Source: an uncultured Eubacteriales bacterium (lineage in GTDB: Bacteria; Bacillota; Clostridia; Oscillospirales; Oscillospiraceae). Taken from it: DNA of 64,000 nucleotides. Made by a program: the position numbers and the translations under genes. Shown one piece after another: positions 44,764 to 52,795 of the stretch; the first letter of the stretch is position 1; every line of letters starts with the position of its first letter. Where the stretch lies: NCBI GenBank assembly GCA_902475855.1, contig CABSBF010000005.1, positions 1 through 64,000 on the forward strand, given 5' to 3'. The notes beneath the pieces were generated by a model, which saw only the letters and a program-made list of their open reading frames with translations, did no database searches and was not told the DNA's origin.

Positions 44764-45782
44764 TTGGTTTCTCCTCCCAGCGTTCGGATGACTTTGACGA
44801 TGTTCATGTGAATGGGGCATTTGGCAAGGCAGCGGCCGCAGCCGACGCAGCCGAAGATCCCCTCGTTATTTTCGGGATAGTACACCAGCTTGTGCAGGAA
44901 GCGCTGGCGGAAGCGTTCAAGCTGTGTCGGCCGGGGCTGACCGGCGGACATCTGGGTGAAGTCGGAGTACATGCAGCTATCCCAGCAGCGGAAGCGGCGT
45001 ACCTTTTTGCCGGTGTCGAATTCCTCGATGTCGTAGCACTGGCAGGTCGGACAGACAAAGGTACAGGTGCCGCAGCCGAGGCAGCTTTCACTGAGCTGCT
45101 TCCACTCCGGACGGTCAAAGAGTGCCTTCGTTTTTCCGGCACCGAAGCTTTTAAGAGACAGACCGTGCAGCGGGAGCTTTTCCAAAATCTCCCGTGTGCG
45201 CACCTGCTGTGCGGCAACGGCATCCGCCCCGCCTTCTTCCAGCAGGGAAAGACGGGTTGTCAGCGCTTCGCCCTGTTCCGTGTTGGCGCGCCAATAGAGA
45301 TTGTTTTCATCCAGCCAGCAGGTGACATCACCGGCGGGGTCGGCCGGGTCAATGCCGAAGGCAGTGCAGAAGCAGGTTTCCTCCGGACGGGAGCAGGCGA
45401 GCGTCACGACAGTGACATGCTCACGCCGCGCCTGATAGAAGGTATCCGTCGCAGAAGACAGGAACACCCGGTCGAGAATGTCAAAGCTTCGGCAGTCACA
45501 GGCGCGCACACCGAAAAGCACAAAGGGCGCGATCTCCGCGCTGTGCTCGATCAGCTCCAGATTTTTGCCTTCCACACGGAAATCCACGAGATTTTCCACC
45601 TGGGGGAAGAAAAGGTCCTTCGCACTGCGGACGGTGTTCAGATGCTTTGTAAGGCTGACGCCCTCCTGCCAGCGGGTGTAATTGGCCTGCCCGGAGGCGT
45701 CGTCTGCCGGGAGATAGAGCTGCTGTTCGGCGGCAATCGCCGCGAAAAGCTCATTGAGCCGGGAAAGTGGAAGCTGTTTCAT
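44760..45782 (-). CDS. FlxB-like 4Fe-4S dicluster protein
   Basis: A 340-aa protein resembling anaerobic sulfite reductase subunit A and sulfhydrogenase beta subunits. The N-terminal part (about 60-200) includes FGVRACDCRSFDILD, a pattern of that family. Two C-terminal clusters are CLGCGTCTFVCPTCQC and CVGCGRCLAKCP. It is encoded between the FlxC-like and FlxA-like genes with four-base overlaps on both sides. It most likely carries electrons between the FAD/NAD subunit and the Hdr proteins. Confidence 0.85.
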   Translation of the reverse strand: MKQLPLSRLNELFAAIAAEQQLYLPADDASGQANYTRWQEGVSLTKHLNTVRSAKDLFFPQVENLVDFRVEGKNLELIEHSAEIAPFVLFGVRACDCRSFDILDRVFLSSATDTFYQARREHVTVVTLACSRPEETCFCTAFGIDPADPAGDVTCWLDENNLYWRANTEQGEALTTRLSLLEEGGADAVAAQQVRTREILEKLPLHGLSLKSFGAGKTKALFDRPEWKQLSESCLGCGTCTFVCPTCQCYDIEEFDTGKKVRRFRCWDSCMYSDFTQMSAGQPRPTQLERFRQRFLHKLVYYPENNEGIFGCVGCGRCLAKCPIHMNIVKVIRTLGGETK

Positions 45783-46753
45783 TCTCCTGCGCCTCCTCTC
45801 CGGTAGATGACAGAGGGCTCACAGTCGCCCTTGTCGAAGTCCATCAGCGGCGGCTTGGAGGTGAAGTCCGCGCCAGCCTGATAATCGCCGTACAACTCGT
45901 TGATGTCCTTGATAAACTTGCGGTTGAGCAGATGCAGCGGGATGTGCTGCGGGCAGACGCGGGAGCATTCGCCGCAGTCCGTGCAGCGGGAGGCCACATG
46001 GAAGGCGCGGATGATGTGGAAGAGATTCTCCTCAAAGGAATCCGCAGCAGCCTTATTCTGCACGCCGGAGTCGTGGTTGTCAAACACGCACTTCTCACAG
46101 GAGCAGGCGGGGCAGACATTGCGGCAGGCATTGCAGCGGATGCAGCGGGAAAGCTCGCCGCGCCAGAAAGCAAAGCGCTCTTCCGGCGTCATGCGCTCCA
46201 AACGTTCGACCTCCTCAAAGCGGGAGGTGACCTGCTCCTCACCCTGTTCGCCGATCAGCTCGTCGAAGCAGACAATTTTCTTGCTCTTGCAGGTTTCACA
46301 CTTGCCGAGCAGGACGTCTGCGCGGTTCAGATTGATGTCGCCGTAGATCGTCCGGGCAGTAACGGTATCGCCGCCGTCTTCGACGGCGGTCACGCCGGAG
46401 GCGCCGCAGGCCTTGACCTTTTCAATGTCGCACATACCTTCGCACTGCACCCCGACGGCATAGACGGTTTCCCGCAGGACCCGGTGCTCCTTGAGAAGCT
46501 GCACGAAGGAATAGGAGTCGCAGGGCTTCAGGAAGACTGCGATCTTCCCACCCTTGCGGGATTCAGCAATCAGATATTTGGACAGATTCGCGCCGGAAAA
46601 AATGCTGTAGACAAACTCCTTTTCCACCTCCGCGGCGGTGGTGAATACCGCAGGTGTCAGGTCATAGAAGAATTCACCGGCTTTCCAGCCGAGGACGCGA
46701 TCCACTTCACCGGAGGCCAGCAGGGAAAGCGCGCGTTCTTTTACTCTTTGCAT
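45779..46753 (-). CDS. FlxC-like 4Fe-4S protein
   Basis: A 324-aa iron-sulfur protein. The N-terminal half has FLKPCDSYSFVQLL and a CETCKSKK site, resembling FrhB/hydrogenase-beta type proteins. The C-terminal half has CIRCNACRNVCPACSCEKC and, later, CTDCGECSRVCP, giving two 4Fe-4S clusters and additional cysteines. It overlaps the MvhD-like gene by 13 bases and the FlxB-like gene by four. The FlxC designation rests on operon order and architecture, not on a database match. Confidence 0.82.
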   Translation of the reverse strand: MQRVKERALSLLASGEVDRVLGWKAGEFFYDLTPAVFTTAAEVEKEFVYSIFSGANLSKYLIAESRKGGKIAVFLKPCDSYSFVQLLKEHRVLRETVYAVGVQCEGMCDIEKVKACGASGVTAVEDGGDTVTARTIYGDINLNRADVLLGKCETCKSKKIVCFDELIGEQGEEQVTSRFEEVERLERMTPEERFAFWRGELSRCIRCNACRNVCPACSCEKCVFDNHDSGVQNKAAADSFEENLFHIIRAFHVASRCTDCGECSRVCPQHIPLHLLNRKFIKDINELYGDYQAGADFTSKPPLMDFDKGDCEPSVIYRRGGAGE

Positions 46754-47175
46754 CGCAGATCCTCCAGTCTCCGGTTTTCGCCCAAAGCGGCGACGGTTTG
46801 TACAAATTCATTCATCGTGGCAGCAAATTTCGCACCTTCTGCTGCCGAGACCCACTCAACGCGGGTGCGCTCACGCTCGATGCCGAGGTAATCCAGCATG
46901 GAGAACAGCAGCGTCATGCGGCGGCGGGCGTAGTAATTGCCGGTCGTGTAGTGGCAGTCGCCGGGGTGGCAGCCGCACAGGATCACGCCGTCTGCGCCGC
47001 GCTGAAATGCGCGCAGGATAAACAGCGGGTTCAGCCGGCAGGAGCAGGGAATGCGGATGATCTTCACGTCAGCCGGATAGTTCAGACGGTTTGTGCCGGA
47101 TAGATCTGCACCTGCGTAGGAGCACCAGTTGCAGCAGAAGGCCACGATGGTCGGACGGTATTCACTTACCTGCAT
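46741..47175 (-). CDS. MvhD/FlxD-like 2Fe-2S electron carrier
   Basis: A 144-aa protein of the FrhD/MvhD-type delta subunit family. Its cysteines are arranged as CCNWCSY (14-18), CSCRL and CGCHPGDCHY, the usual 2Fe-2S ligand set. In methanogens MvhD links the hydrogenase to HdrA; in Desulfovibrio FlxD links the NADH module to HdrA. It directly follows hdrA with a ten-base overlap, which supports a bridge between HdrA and the Flx-type subunits. Confidence 0.92.
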   Translation of the reverse strand: MQVSEYRPTIVAFCCNWCSYAGADLSGTNRLNYPADVKIIRIPCSCRLNPLFILRAFQRGADGVILCGCHPGDCHYTTGNYYARRRMTLLFSMLDYLGIERERTRVEWVSAAEGAKFAATMNEFVQTVAALGENRRLEDLRCKE

Positions 47176-49157
47176 ATTGCATCCACCTCCGCGAGAATCT
47201 GTTTGTTAGAGAAGCCTTTCAGGTCCATAGCGCCGGAGGGACAGGCGACCGTGCACGCGCCGCAGCCCTGGCAGACGGCCGGATTGACCTGCGCAACACG
47301 GCGCAGAAGCGTTGTGCGGTTCGGACCGCGGAATTCCTTGTCCACGTAGGTGATTGCACCGTAGGGACAGACCTTTTCACAACTGGAGCAGCCATTGCAC
47401 ATCAGCTCGTTCGGCTGGGCAATGCAGGGATTGCACAGAAGCTGATCCTTGCACAGAAGGCCGATGACCTTGGAGGCGGCGGCGCCTGCCTGTGCGACGG
47501 TTTCGGGAATGTCCTTCGGCCCCTGACAGGCGCCGGAGAGGAAGATGCCTGCTGTTGGGCTTTCGACCGGGCGCAGCTTCGGGTGCGCCTCTGTGAAGAA
47601 GTCGTTCGTGTCCATAGAGGCGGTCAGCATCGTGGCAAGGCCACGGGCCGAGGCATCCGGCTCGATGGCGGCCGCGAGAACGACCATGTCCGCGTCAATG
47701 TGGAGCTGGCGGTTGTCAAGCAAATCAGAGGCCTGCACCTTGAGCTTGCCATTTTCCGGCACGACCTTGCCAACCATGCCCTTGATGTAGTGAACGCCGT
47801 ATTCCTCGACGGCGCGGCGGTAGAATTCATCAAAATTCTTGCCGGGGGTGCGCACGTCGATGTAAAATACATAGACGTCGGTATCGGGATACTTTTCACG
47901 GCAGAGCATGGCGTGCTTTGCCGTGTACATACAGCAGATCTTGGAGCAGTAGGGCTTGCCCTTTTCGCCGCCGTCGCAGCGCGAGCCGACGCACTGCACA
48001 AAGACGATGGTCTTGGGATGGGTGCCATCGGAGGGGCGCAGAAGTGTGCCGCCCGTGGGACCGGCGGCGTTCATCAGACGCTCAAATTCCAGAGAGGAGA
48101 CGACGTCCGGGCTTTGACTGTAGGCGAACTCATCGAATTTGTCGAGCTTGATGGGGTTGAAGCCTGTTGCGGCGACGATTGCGCCGTATTCGCGGACGAT
48201 ATGCTCGTCCTTCTGTGTGTAGTCGATCGCACCGGCGGTACAGACCTTGGAGCAGACGCCGCACTTGCCGGTTTTCAGCATGGTGCAGTAATTGGCGTCG
48301 ATGGTGGCAACCTTCGGAACGGCCTGCGCAAAGGGAATGTAGATTGCGCGGCGGTTGTCAAGGCCAAGGTTGAATTCGTTTGGCACCTTTTTCTGCGGGC
48401 ATTTTTCCGTACACAGGCCGCAGCCGGTACAGACGTCCTCCTTGACGTAGCGCGCCTTTTTGCGGATGGTCACCTTGAAGTTTCCGACAAAACCCTTGAC
48501 GTCCTCTACCTCGGAGTAGGAATAGATGTGAATCTTCTCATTCTGCGCACAGTCGACCATTTTCGGAGTCAGGATGCAGGCGGCGCAGTCGAGGGTGGGG
48601 AAGGTTTTGTCGATCTGCGTCATCTTGCCGCCGATGGTCGGCTGCTTTTCGACGATATCGACTTCAAAGCCCGCGTCTGCGATGTCCAGCGCGGTCTGAA
48701 TGCCGGCAATGCCACCGCCGATGACCAGCGCACGCTTTGTGACGGGGCTGGTCATTGCGGTCAGGGGTGCGTTGAGCTGCACCTTTGCAATGGCAGCCCG
48801 GCCGAGAATGATGGCCTTAGCCGTAGCCTCCTCGCGGTTTTTGTGGATCCAGGAGCACTGCTCACGGATATTCGCGATCTCGACCATATAGGGGTTCAGT
48901 CCGGCCTTCTCGCAGGTCTTGCGGAAGGTCGTCTCGTGCATCCGCGGGGAGCAGGAGCAGACGACCACGCCGGTCAGACCGTATTCGTGGACCTTGCTCT
49001 GAATCAGTTCCTGCCCCGTCTGGGAACACATATATTGGTAATTGGTGGAAAAAACAACGCCGGGTTCCCGGGCGAGCGCCTCGGAAACGGCCTGCACGTC
49101 CACGGTTGCGGCGATATTACTGCCGCACCAGCATACGAAAACGCCGATTCTCTGCAT
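47166..49157 (-). CDS. hdrA: HdrA, flavin-bifurcating heterodisulfide reductase-like subunit
   Basis: A 663-aa full-length HdrA. The thioredoxin-reductase-like FAD domain has GGGIAG at 147-152 and LDCAACILTPKM with C191 and C194. An inserted ferredoxin-like domain begins with C243-C246-C249-C253 and continues with CGVCSKVC. Two C-terminal 4Fe-4S motifs are CNGCSSCEKVCP and CQGCGACTVACP. In characterised complexes this FAD splits electrons between a low-potential acceptor (ferredoxin) and HdrB. AGGAGGGG precedes the ATG. Pairing with Flx-like and Frd genes suggests bifurcation from NADH, which is inferred. Confidence 0.94.
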   Translation of the reverse strand: MQRIGVFVCWCGSNIAATVDVQAVSEALAREPGVVFSTNYQYMCSQTGQELIQSKVHEYGLTGVVVCSCSPRMHETTFRKTCEKAGLNPYMVEIANIREQCSWIHKNREEATAKAIILGRAAIAKVQLNAPLTAMTSPVTKRALVIGGGIAGIQTALDIADAGFEVDIVEKQPTIGGKMTQIDKTFPTLDCAACILTPKMVDCAQNEKIHIYSYSEVEDVKGFVGNFKVTIRKKARYVKEDVCTGCGLCTEKCPQKKVPNEFNLGLDNRRAIYIPFAQAVPKVATIDANYCTMLKTGKCGVCSKVCTAGAIDYTQKDEHIVREYGAIVAATGFNPIKLDKFDEFAYSQSPDVVSSLEFERLMNAAGPTGGTLLRPSDGTHPKTIVFVQCVGSRCDGGEKGKPYCSKICCMYTAKHAMLCREKYPDTDVYVFYIDVRTPGKNFDEFYRRAVEEYGVHYIKGMVGKVVPENGKLKVQASDLLDNRQLHIDADMVVLAAAIEPDASARGLATMLTASMDTNDFFTEAHPKLRPVESPTAGIFLSGACQGPKDIPETVAQAGAAASKVIGLLCKDQLLCNPCIAQPNELMCNGCSSCEKVCPYGAITYVDKEFRGPNRTTLLRRVAQVNPAVCQGCGACTVACPSGAMDLKGFSNKQILAEVDAICR

Positions 49158-49169
49158 TGTTTCCCCTCC

Positions 49170-49550
49170 TTATCTTCTGTATTTCCGGAATGCGCTGGTG
49201 ACCGCTTGCTGCGGCAGCGCCTCGTCCAATTTTTCCGGAATAGCTTCCGGCGGCAGATGGTTCTGCCCCTGCTGACGCAGAACGGCCAGCCGGACGGCTT
49301 CGATCAGCGCAGCAGGCTCCACACTGCGCGGGCAGCGCTCCACGCAGGCAAAGCAGCTCAGGCAGGTGTAGATGCCGCGGGAGTGCATCAGCTCGTCGAT
49401 CCGGCCGGATTCGACCATGGAGACGAACTGATGCGGATGGTAGTCCATCTCATCGTAGGCGGGGCAGCTTGCCGAGCACTTGCCGCATTTCATGCACTTG
49501 CGCGGGTTGACCCCGGAGATGCGCTGTACAGTTTCCATGAGGTCATTCAT
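49170..49550 (-). CDS. hdrC: HdrC, ferredoxin-like subunit
   Basis: A 126-aa protein with two 4Fe-4S motifs: C19-C22-C25-C29 (CMKCGKCSASCP) and C62-C65-C68-C72 (CLSCFACVERCP). Length and spacing match HdrC, which carries electrons from HdrA to HdrB. Its ATG overlaps the hdrB stop by four bases, and hdrA starts 12 bases after its own stop, so the three Hdr genes are coupled. Confidence 0.93.
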   Translation of the reverse strand: MNDLMETVQRISGVNPRKCMKCGKCSASCPAYDEMDYHPHQFVSMVESGRIDELMHSRGIYTCLSCFACVERCPRSVEPAALIEAVRLAVLRQQGQNHLPPEAIPEKLDEALPQQAVTSAFRKYRR

Positions 49551-50338
49551 TGCTGCTCCTCCTTTACGCCCAGCGCTTCGGCCAGAAGCTCCGTAAAATA
49601 TCGCACGGGCAGACGGCCGTCCGTGTTTTCCGAGAGATTATACATACAAAGCGGACAGGCGGTGATCAGCTCCTGCGCACCGCAGGCGGAAGCGTTATCC
49701 AGCACCTTCTGTGCCTGCTTGGAGGCATAGGTGCGGTTTTCCAGCGTGGTGTAGCCGCCGCAGCATTCATTGCGCATGGCGTAGACGACCGGTTCGGCGC
49801 CGATGGCGCGGATAAAATCCTCCAGAACGGTCGGATTTTCCGGATCGTCAAAGCCCAGTTCCCGGCTGGGGCGCAGCAGCAGGCAGCCGTAATACGCGCC
49901 GATCTTACGTCCGGTCAGGGGATGAACGACCTTCTCACGCAGCCGGTCGAAGCCGATACGGTCACGCAGCACCTCCAGATAGTGCAGTACCTCTGTTTCT
50001 CCGGCGTAGGGAACGTCGGGAGCCAGATAGTTGTTGACCTTTTGACGGATGGAATCGTCATTTTTCAGGTCGCCGTTGACCCGCTTGATCACATGGTGAC
50101 AGGCGGAGCACAGCGTGACCAGCGCCTCACCGCGGTCGCGCGCAGCCATAAGCGCACGGACAGAGGAGAGCCGTGTGGCGATCTCGTCGCGCGCCATGGG
50201 ATAGACTGCGCCGCAGCACTGCCATTCGTCCAGCTCCCGCAGGGTGAAGCCCAGTGCCTCGGCAGACGCGCGACCCCAGCGGTCCAGCTCTACACCCTTC
50301 GTTTTCAGAGTGCAGCCGGGGAAATAACTGAATGTCAT
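49547..50338 (-). CDS. hdrB: HdrB, CCG-domain subunit
   Basis: A 263-aa protein with two CCG domains, the non-cubane 4Fe-4S binding motifs of HdrB. The first has C9, C41-C42 and C77-x2-C80 (CSAC); the second has Cys in YYGCLLL, NECCGGY and CPLC. In methanogens these sites reduce the CoM-CoB heterodisulfide, and in Desulfovibrio they reduce DsrC. Neither substrate is expected here, so HdrB may reduce another thiol/disulfide or pass electrons to FrdAB. It starts 15 bases after fumC. Confidence 0.93.
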   Translation of the reverse strand: MTFSYFPGCTLKTKGVELDRWGRASAEALGFTLRELDEWQCCGAVYPMARDEIATRLSSVRALMAARDRGEALVTLCSACHHVIKRVNGDLKNDDSIRQKVNNYLAPDVPYAGETEVLHYLEVLRDRIGFDRLREKVVHPLTGRKIGAYYGCLLLRPSRELGFDDPENPTVLEDFIRAIGAEPVVYAMRNECCGGYTTLENRTYASKQAQKVLDNASACGAQELITACPLCMYNLSENTDGRLPVRYFTELLAEALGVKEEQQ

Positions 50339-50353
50339 AAAAAAACCTCTTTG

Positions 50354-51730
50354 TCAGACCATCTGTTCCGGATGGAACACCTCGTCAAATTTTTCCGGTG
50401 TCAGGAAGCCGAGACGGATGCAGGCTTCCCGGAGAGAAATGTTCTCCTTATAAGCCAGCTTCGCAGTTTTTGCCGCATTTTCATAGCCAATATAGGGGTT
50501 GAGCGCCGTGACCAGCATCAGAGAATTGTGCAGATTGTGGCGCATTTTTTCGCGGTTGGCGCGGATGCCGCAGACGCAGCGGTCGTTAAAGGAGTGCATC
50601 GCCTCTGCAAGCAGACGCGCAGATTGCAGGAAGTTGTAAATGCACACCGGCATAAAGACGTTCAGCTCGAAATTACCCTGCGATGCGGCAAAGCTGACGG
50701 CTGCGTCATTGCCCATGACCTGCACGGCCACCATTGTCAGCGCTTCGCACTGCGTGGGATTGACCTTGCCGGGCATAATGGAGGAGCCGGGCTCGTTTTC
50801 GGGGATGAAAATCTCGCCCAGACCGTCGCGGGGGCCGGAGGCCAGCCAGCGCACGTCGTTGGCGATCTTCATCAGATCGGCGGCAAGCGCCTTGAGCGCT
50901 CCGTGGGCGAAGACAAGCTCGTCCTTGGAGGTCAGCGCGTGGAACTTGTTCTCCGCCGTGCGGAATTCCTTGCCGGTCAGCAGGGAGATTTCTTCCGCAA
51001 CCAGGCGGTCAAAGCCCTTCGGGGCGTTCAGCCCGGTGCCGACGGCGGTGCCGCCCAGTGCGAGCTCCTTCAGCTCAGGCAGAGCCAGCAGCAGGAGCTT
51101 TCTGTCCTTTTCCAGACTGCTTCTCCAGCCGGAGATCTCCTGACTGAATTTGATGGGCGTGGCATCCTGCAAGTGCGTCCGGCCGGATTTTACCACGTCG
51201 TCGTTTTCCTGCTCCAGACGCAGGAAGGTCGCGATCAGACAGTCGATGGCGGGCAGAACGCTTTCCTCGATGGCTTCCGCCGCGGCGATGTGCATCGCGG
51301 TAGGAAAAGTGTCGTTGGAGGACTGGGACATATTGATGTCGTCATTCGGATGCAGGAGCTTTTTGCCTGCGATCTCATTGCCGCGGTTGGCAATGACCTC
51401 ATTGGCATTCATATTCGACTGTGTGCCGGAGCCGGTCTGCCAGACGACAAGGGGAAAATGCTCGTAGAGCTTGCCGGAGATGACCTCATCGCAGGCGCCT
51501 TCGATTGCAGCCAGCTTCTCGGCGGTCATCTTTTCGGGCTTGAGCTTGTGATTTGCACGCGCAGCGGCTTTTTTCAGAATACCGAAGGCGTGGGTGATCT
51601 CCCGCGGCATGGTTTCCAGACCAACGCCGATGGGAAAATTCTCATGGCTGCGCTCGGTCTGTGCGCCCCAGTATCTATCGGCGGGGACTCTGACCTCGCC
51701 CATGGAGTCGTGTTCGATCCGATACTGCAT
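50354..51730 (-). CDS. fumC: Class II fumarate hydratase
   Basis: A 458-aa enzyme interconverting malate and fumarate. The class II signature GSSIMPGKVNPTQCE is complete, and SGRTHLQDATP and GTGLNAP mark the other active-site segments. The ATG at 51730 has GAGGTG at the right distance; an earlier start would overlap the dehydrogenase gene and add a non-homologous head. It lies between the dehydrogenase gene and hdrB. Iron-sulfur-free class II fumarase is oxygen-stable, yet the operon itself is full of oxygen-sensitive clusters. Confidence 0.96.
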   Translation of the reverse strand: MQYRIEHDSMGEVRVPADRYWGAQTERSHENFPIGVGLETMPREITHAFGILKKAAARANHKLKPEKMTAEKLAAIEGACDEVISGKLYEHFPLVVWQTGSGTQSNMNANEVIANRGNEIAGKKLLHPNDDINMSQSSNDTFPTAMHIAAAEAIEESVLPAIDCLIATFLRLEQENDDVVKSGRTHLQDATPIKFSQEISGWRSSLEKDRKLLLLALPELKELALGGTAVGTGLNAPKGFDRLVAEEISLLTGKEFRTAENKFHALTSKDELVFAHGALKALAADLMKIANDVRWLASGPRDGLGEIFIPENEPGSSIMPGKVNPTQCEALTMVAVQVMGNDAAVSFAASQGNFELNVFMPVCIYNFLQSARLLAEAMHSFNDRCVCGIRANREKMRHNLHNSLMLVTALNPYIGYENAAKTAKLAYKENISLREACIRLGFLTPEKFDEVFHPEQMV

Positions 51731-51740
51731 ATTCTTCACC

Positions 51741-52685
51741 TCAAATTTTGATCTGACGGATGACATCCTTCAGCTTGTCGGCGCTGATGCGCAGAAGATC
51801 GACTTCACTGTCGGTCAGATGGTTAAGAATCTTGCCGCGCACGCCGTTGCGGTCCACCAGTGCCAAGGTGGACAGGCATACGTCAGACACGCCGTACTCG
51901 CCGTGCATCATAGTGGAAACGGTCACGGCAGTTCCGGCGGTGTTGCACAGGCACTTGCACAGATGGCACACCGACATGGCCACTGCGTAGTATGTTGCGC
52001 CCTTGCTTTTGATCACCTGTGCACCGGATTTTTTGACGAATTCCTCCACCTCGTGGTACTCGCGGTTCCAGACGATCCGGTCATGGTCGGGGGAGTTGGC
52101 GGCATAGGAATCAATGTGGTTGTTGGCAATATGCACCAGGGACCAGGGCACGAAGGAGGAATCGCCGTGCTCACCATATACGTGCGCATGGACATTCTTC
52201 GGGCTGATGCAGAACCGCTTTGCAAGCTCCGATTGCAGACGGCTGGTATCCAGGATCGTGCCGGAGCCAAGAATCTGATGCTCCGGAAGGCCGGAGACCT
52301 TGTAGAAAACGTAGGTCAGAATATCTACGGGGTTGGAAACGATGATATAGATCGCATTCGGCGCGGCCTGAACGATCTGCGGCGTAATTTCCTTGAGAAT
52401 GTCAACATTGCACTGCGCCAGCTCCAGCCGGGACTGGCCGGCCTTTCTGGGGAGTCCGGAGGTGATGATAACGATGTCGGAGTCTGTGGCGTCGGCATAG
52501 TCGCCGGAATGGACGATGGCCGGGGAACAGAAGGGAGCGCCCTGATAGATGTCCAGCGCCTCTCCGAAGGCTTTTTCCCGGTTGATGTCGATCAGCAGGA
52601 TCTCGGTGGCGATCCCTTGAATCATCAGATCATTCGCAATGGTAGCGCCGACGCTGCCTGCGCCGATTACGGTAATTTTACTCAT
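51741..52685 (-). CDS. Malate-type dehydrogenase of the LDH family
   Basis: A 314-aa NAD-dependent 2-hydroxyacid dehydrogenase. The NAD loop is IGAGSVGA (7-14). D146 and R149 (LDTSRL) and H173 (GEHGDSS) are the catalytic set. The overall sequence resembles L-lactate dehydrogenases. However, the specificity position (102 in LDH numbering) is R80 in GLPRKAGQSR, where LDHs have Gln; Arg there gives malate dehydrogenase activity. R86 is the second substrate Arg. With fumC next door, oxaloacetate-to-malate is the likelier reaction. It is first in the operon and has AAAGGAG before the ATG. Confidence 0.88.
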   Translation of the reverse strand: MSKITVIGAGSVGATIANDLMIQGIATEILLIDINREKAFGEALDIYQGAPFCSPAIVHSGDYADATDSDIVIITSGLPRKAGQSRLELAQCNVDILKEITPQIVQAAPNAIYIIVSNPVDILTYVFYKVSGLPEHQILGSGTILDTSRLQSELAKRFCISPKNVHAHVYGEHGDSSFVPWSLVHIANNHIDSYAANSPDHDRIVWNREYHEVEEFVKKSGAQVIKSKGATYYAVAMSVCHLCKCLCNTAGTAVTVSTMMHGEYGVSDVCLSTLALVDRNGVRGKILNHLTDSEVDLLRISADKLKDVIRQIKI

Positions 52686-52721
52686 AATGGAATCTCCTTT
52701 ACATTTCGTTTTCTGTTAATC

Positions 52722-52757
52722 CGATAGAATTATATCGAATGAAAGGAGAAATCGGAA
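52722..52757 (-). promoter_or_regulatory. Operon promoter with LysR-type operator candidate
   Basis: On the minus strand, TATAAT (52734-52729) with a poor -35 (TTCCGA, 52757-52752) 17 bp away. CGATA-N6-TATCG (52722-52737) overlaps the -10 and contains a T-N11-A arrangement typical of LysR boxes. Two further short palindromes (TTTCGAAA and GATATATC, 52765-52783) lie just upstream. Confidence 0.5.
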
Positions 52758-52795
52758 ATGCTAATTTCGAAAATGATATATCAAAAATAATATGG

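Noticed and set aside
47091..49730. An 879-codon plus-strand open frame opposite hdrA and hdrC
   Set aside because: The minus strand holds complete HdrA and HdrC with all cysteine motifs; the plus frame has no recognisable domain.
49550..51751. A 733-codon plus-strand open frame opposite hdrB and fumC
   Set aside because: Antisense shadow; the fumarase signature and CCG motifs are on the minus strand.
51741..52685. Annotation as L-lactate dehydrogenase
   Set aside because: The Gln at the LDH specificity position is replaced by Arg and the gene is in an operon with fumarase, so malate dehydrogenase is preferred.
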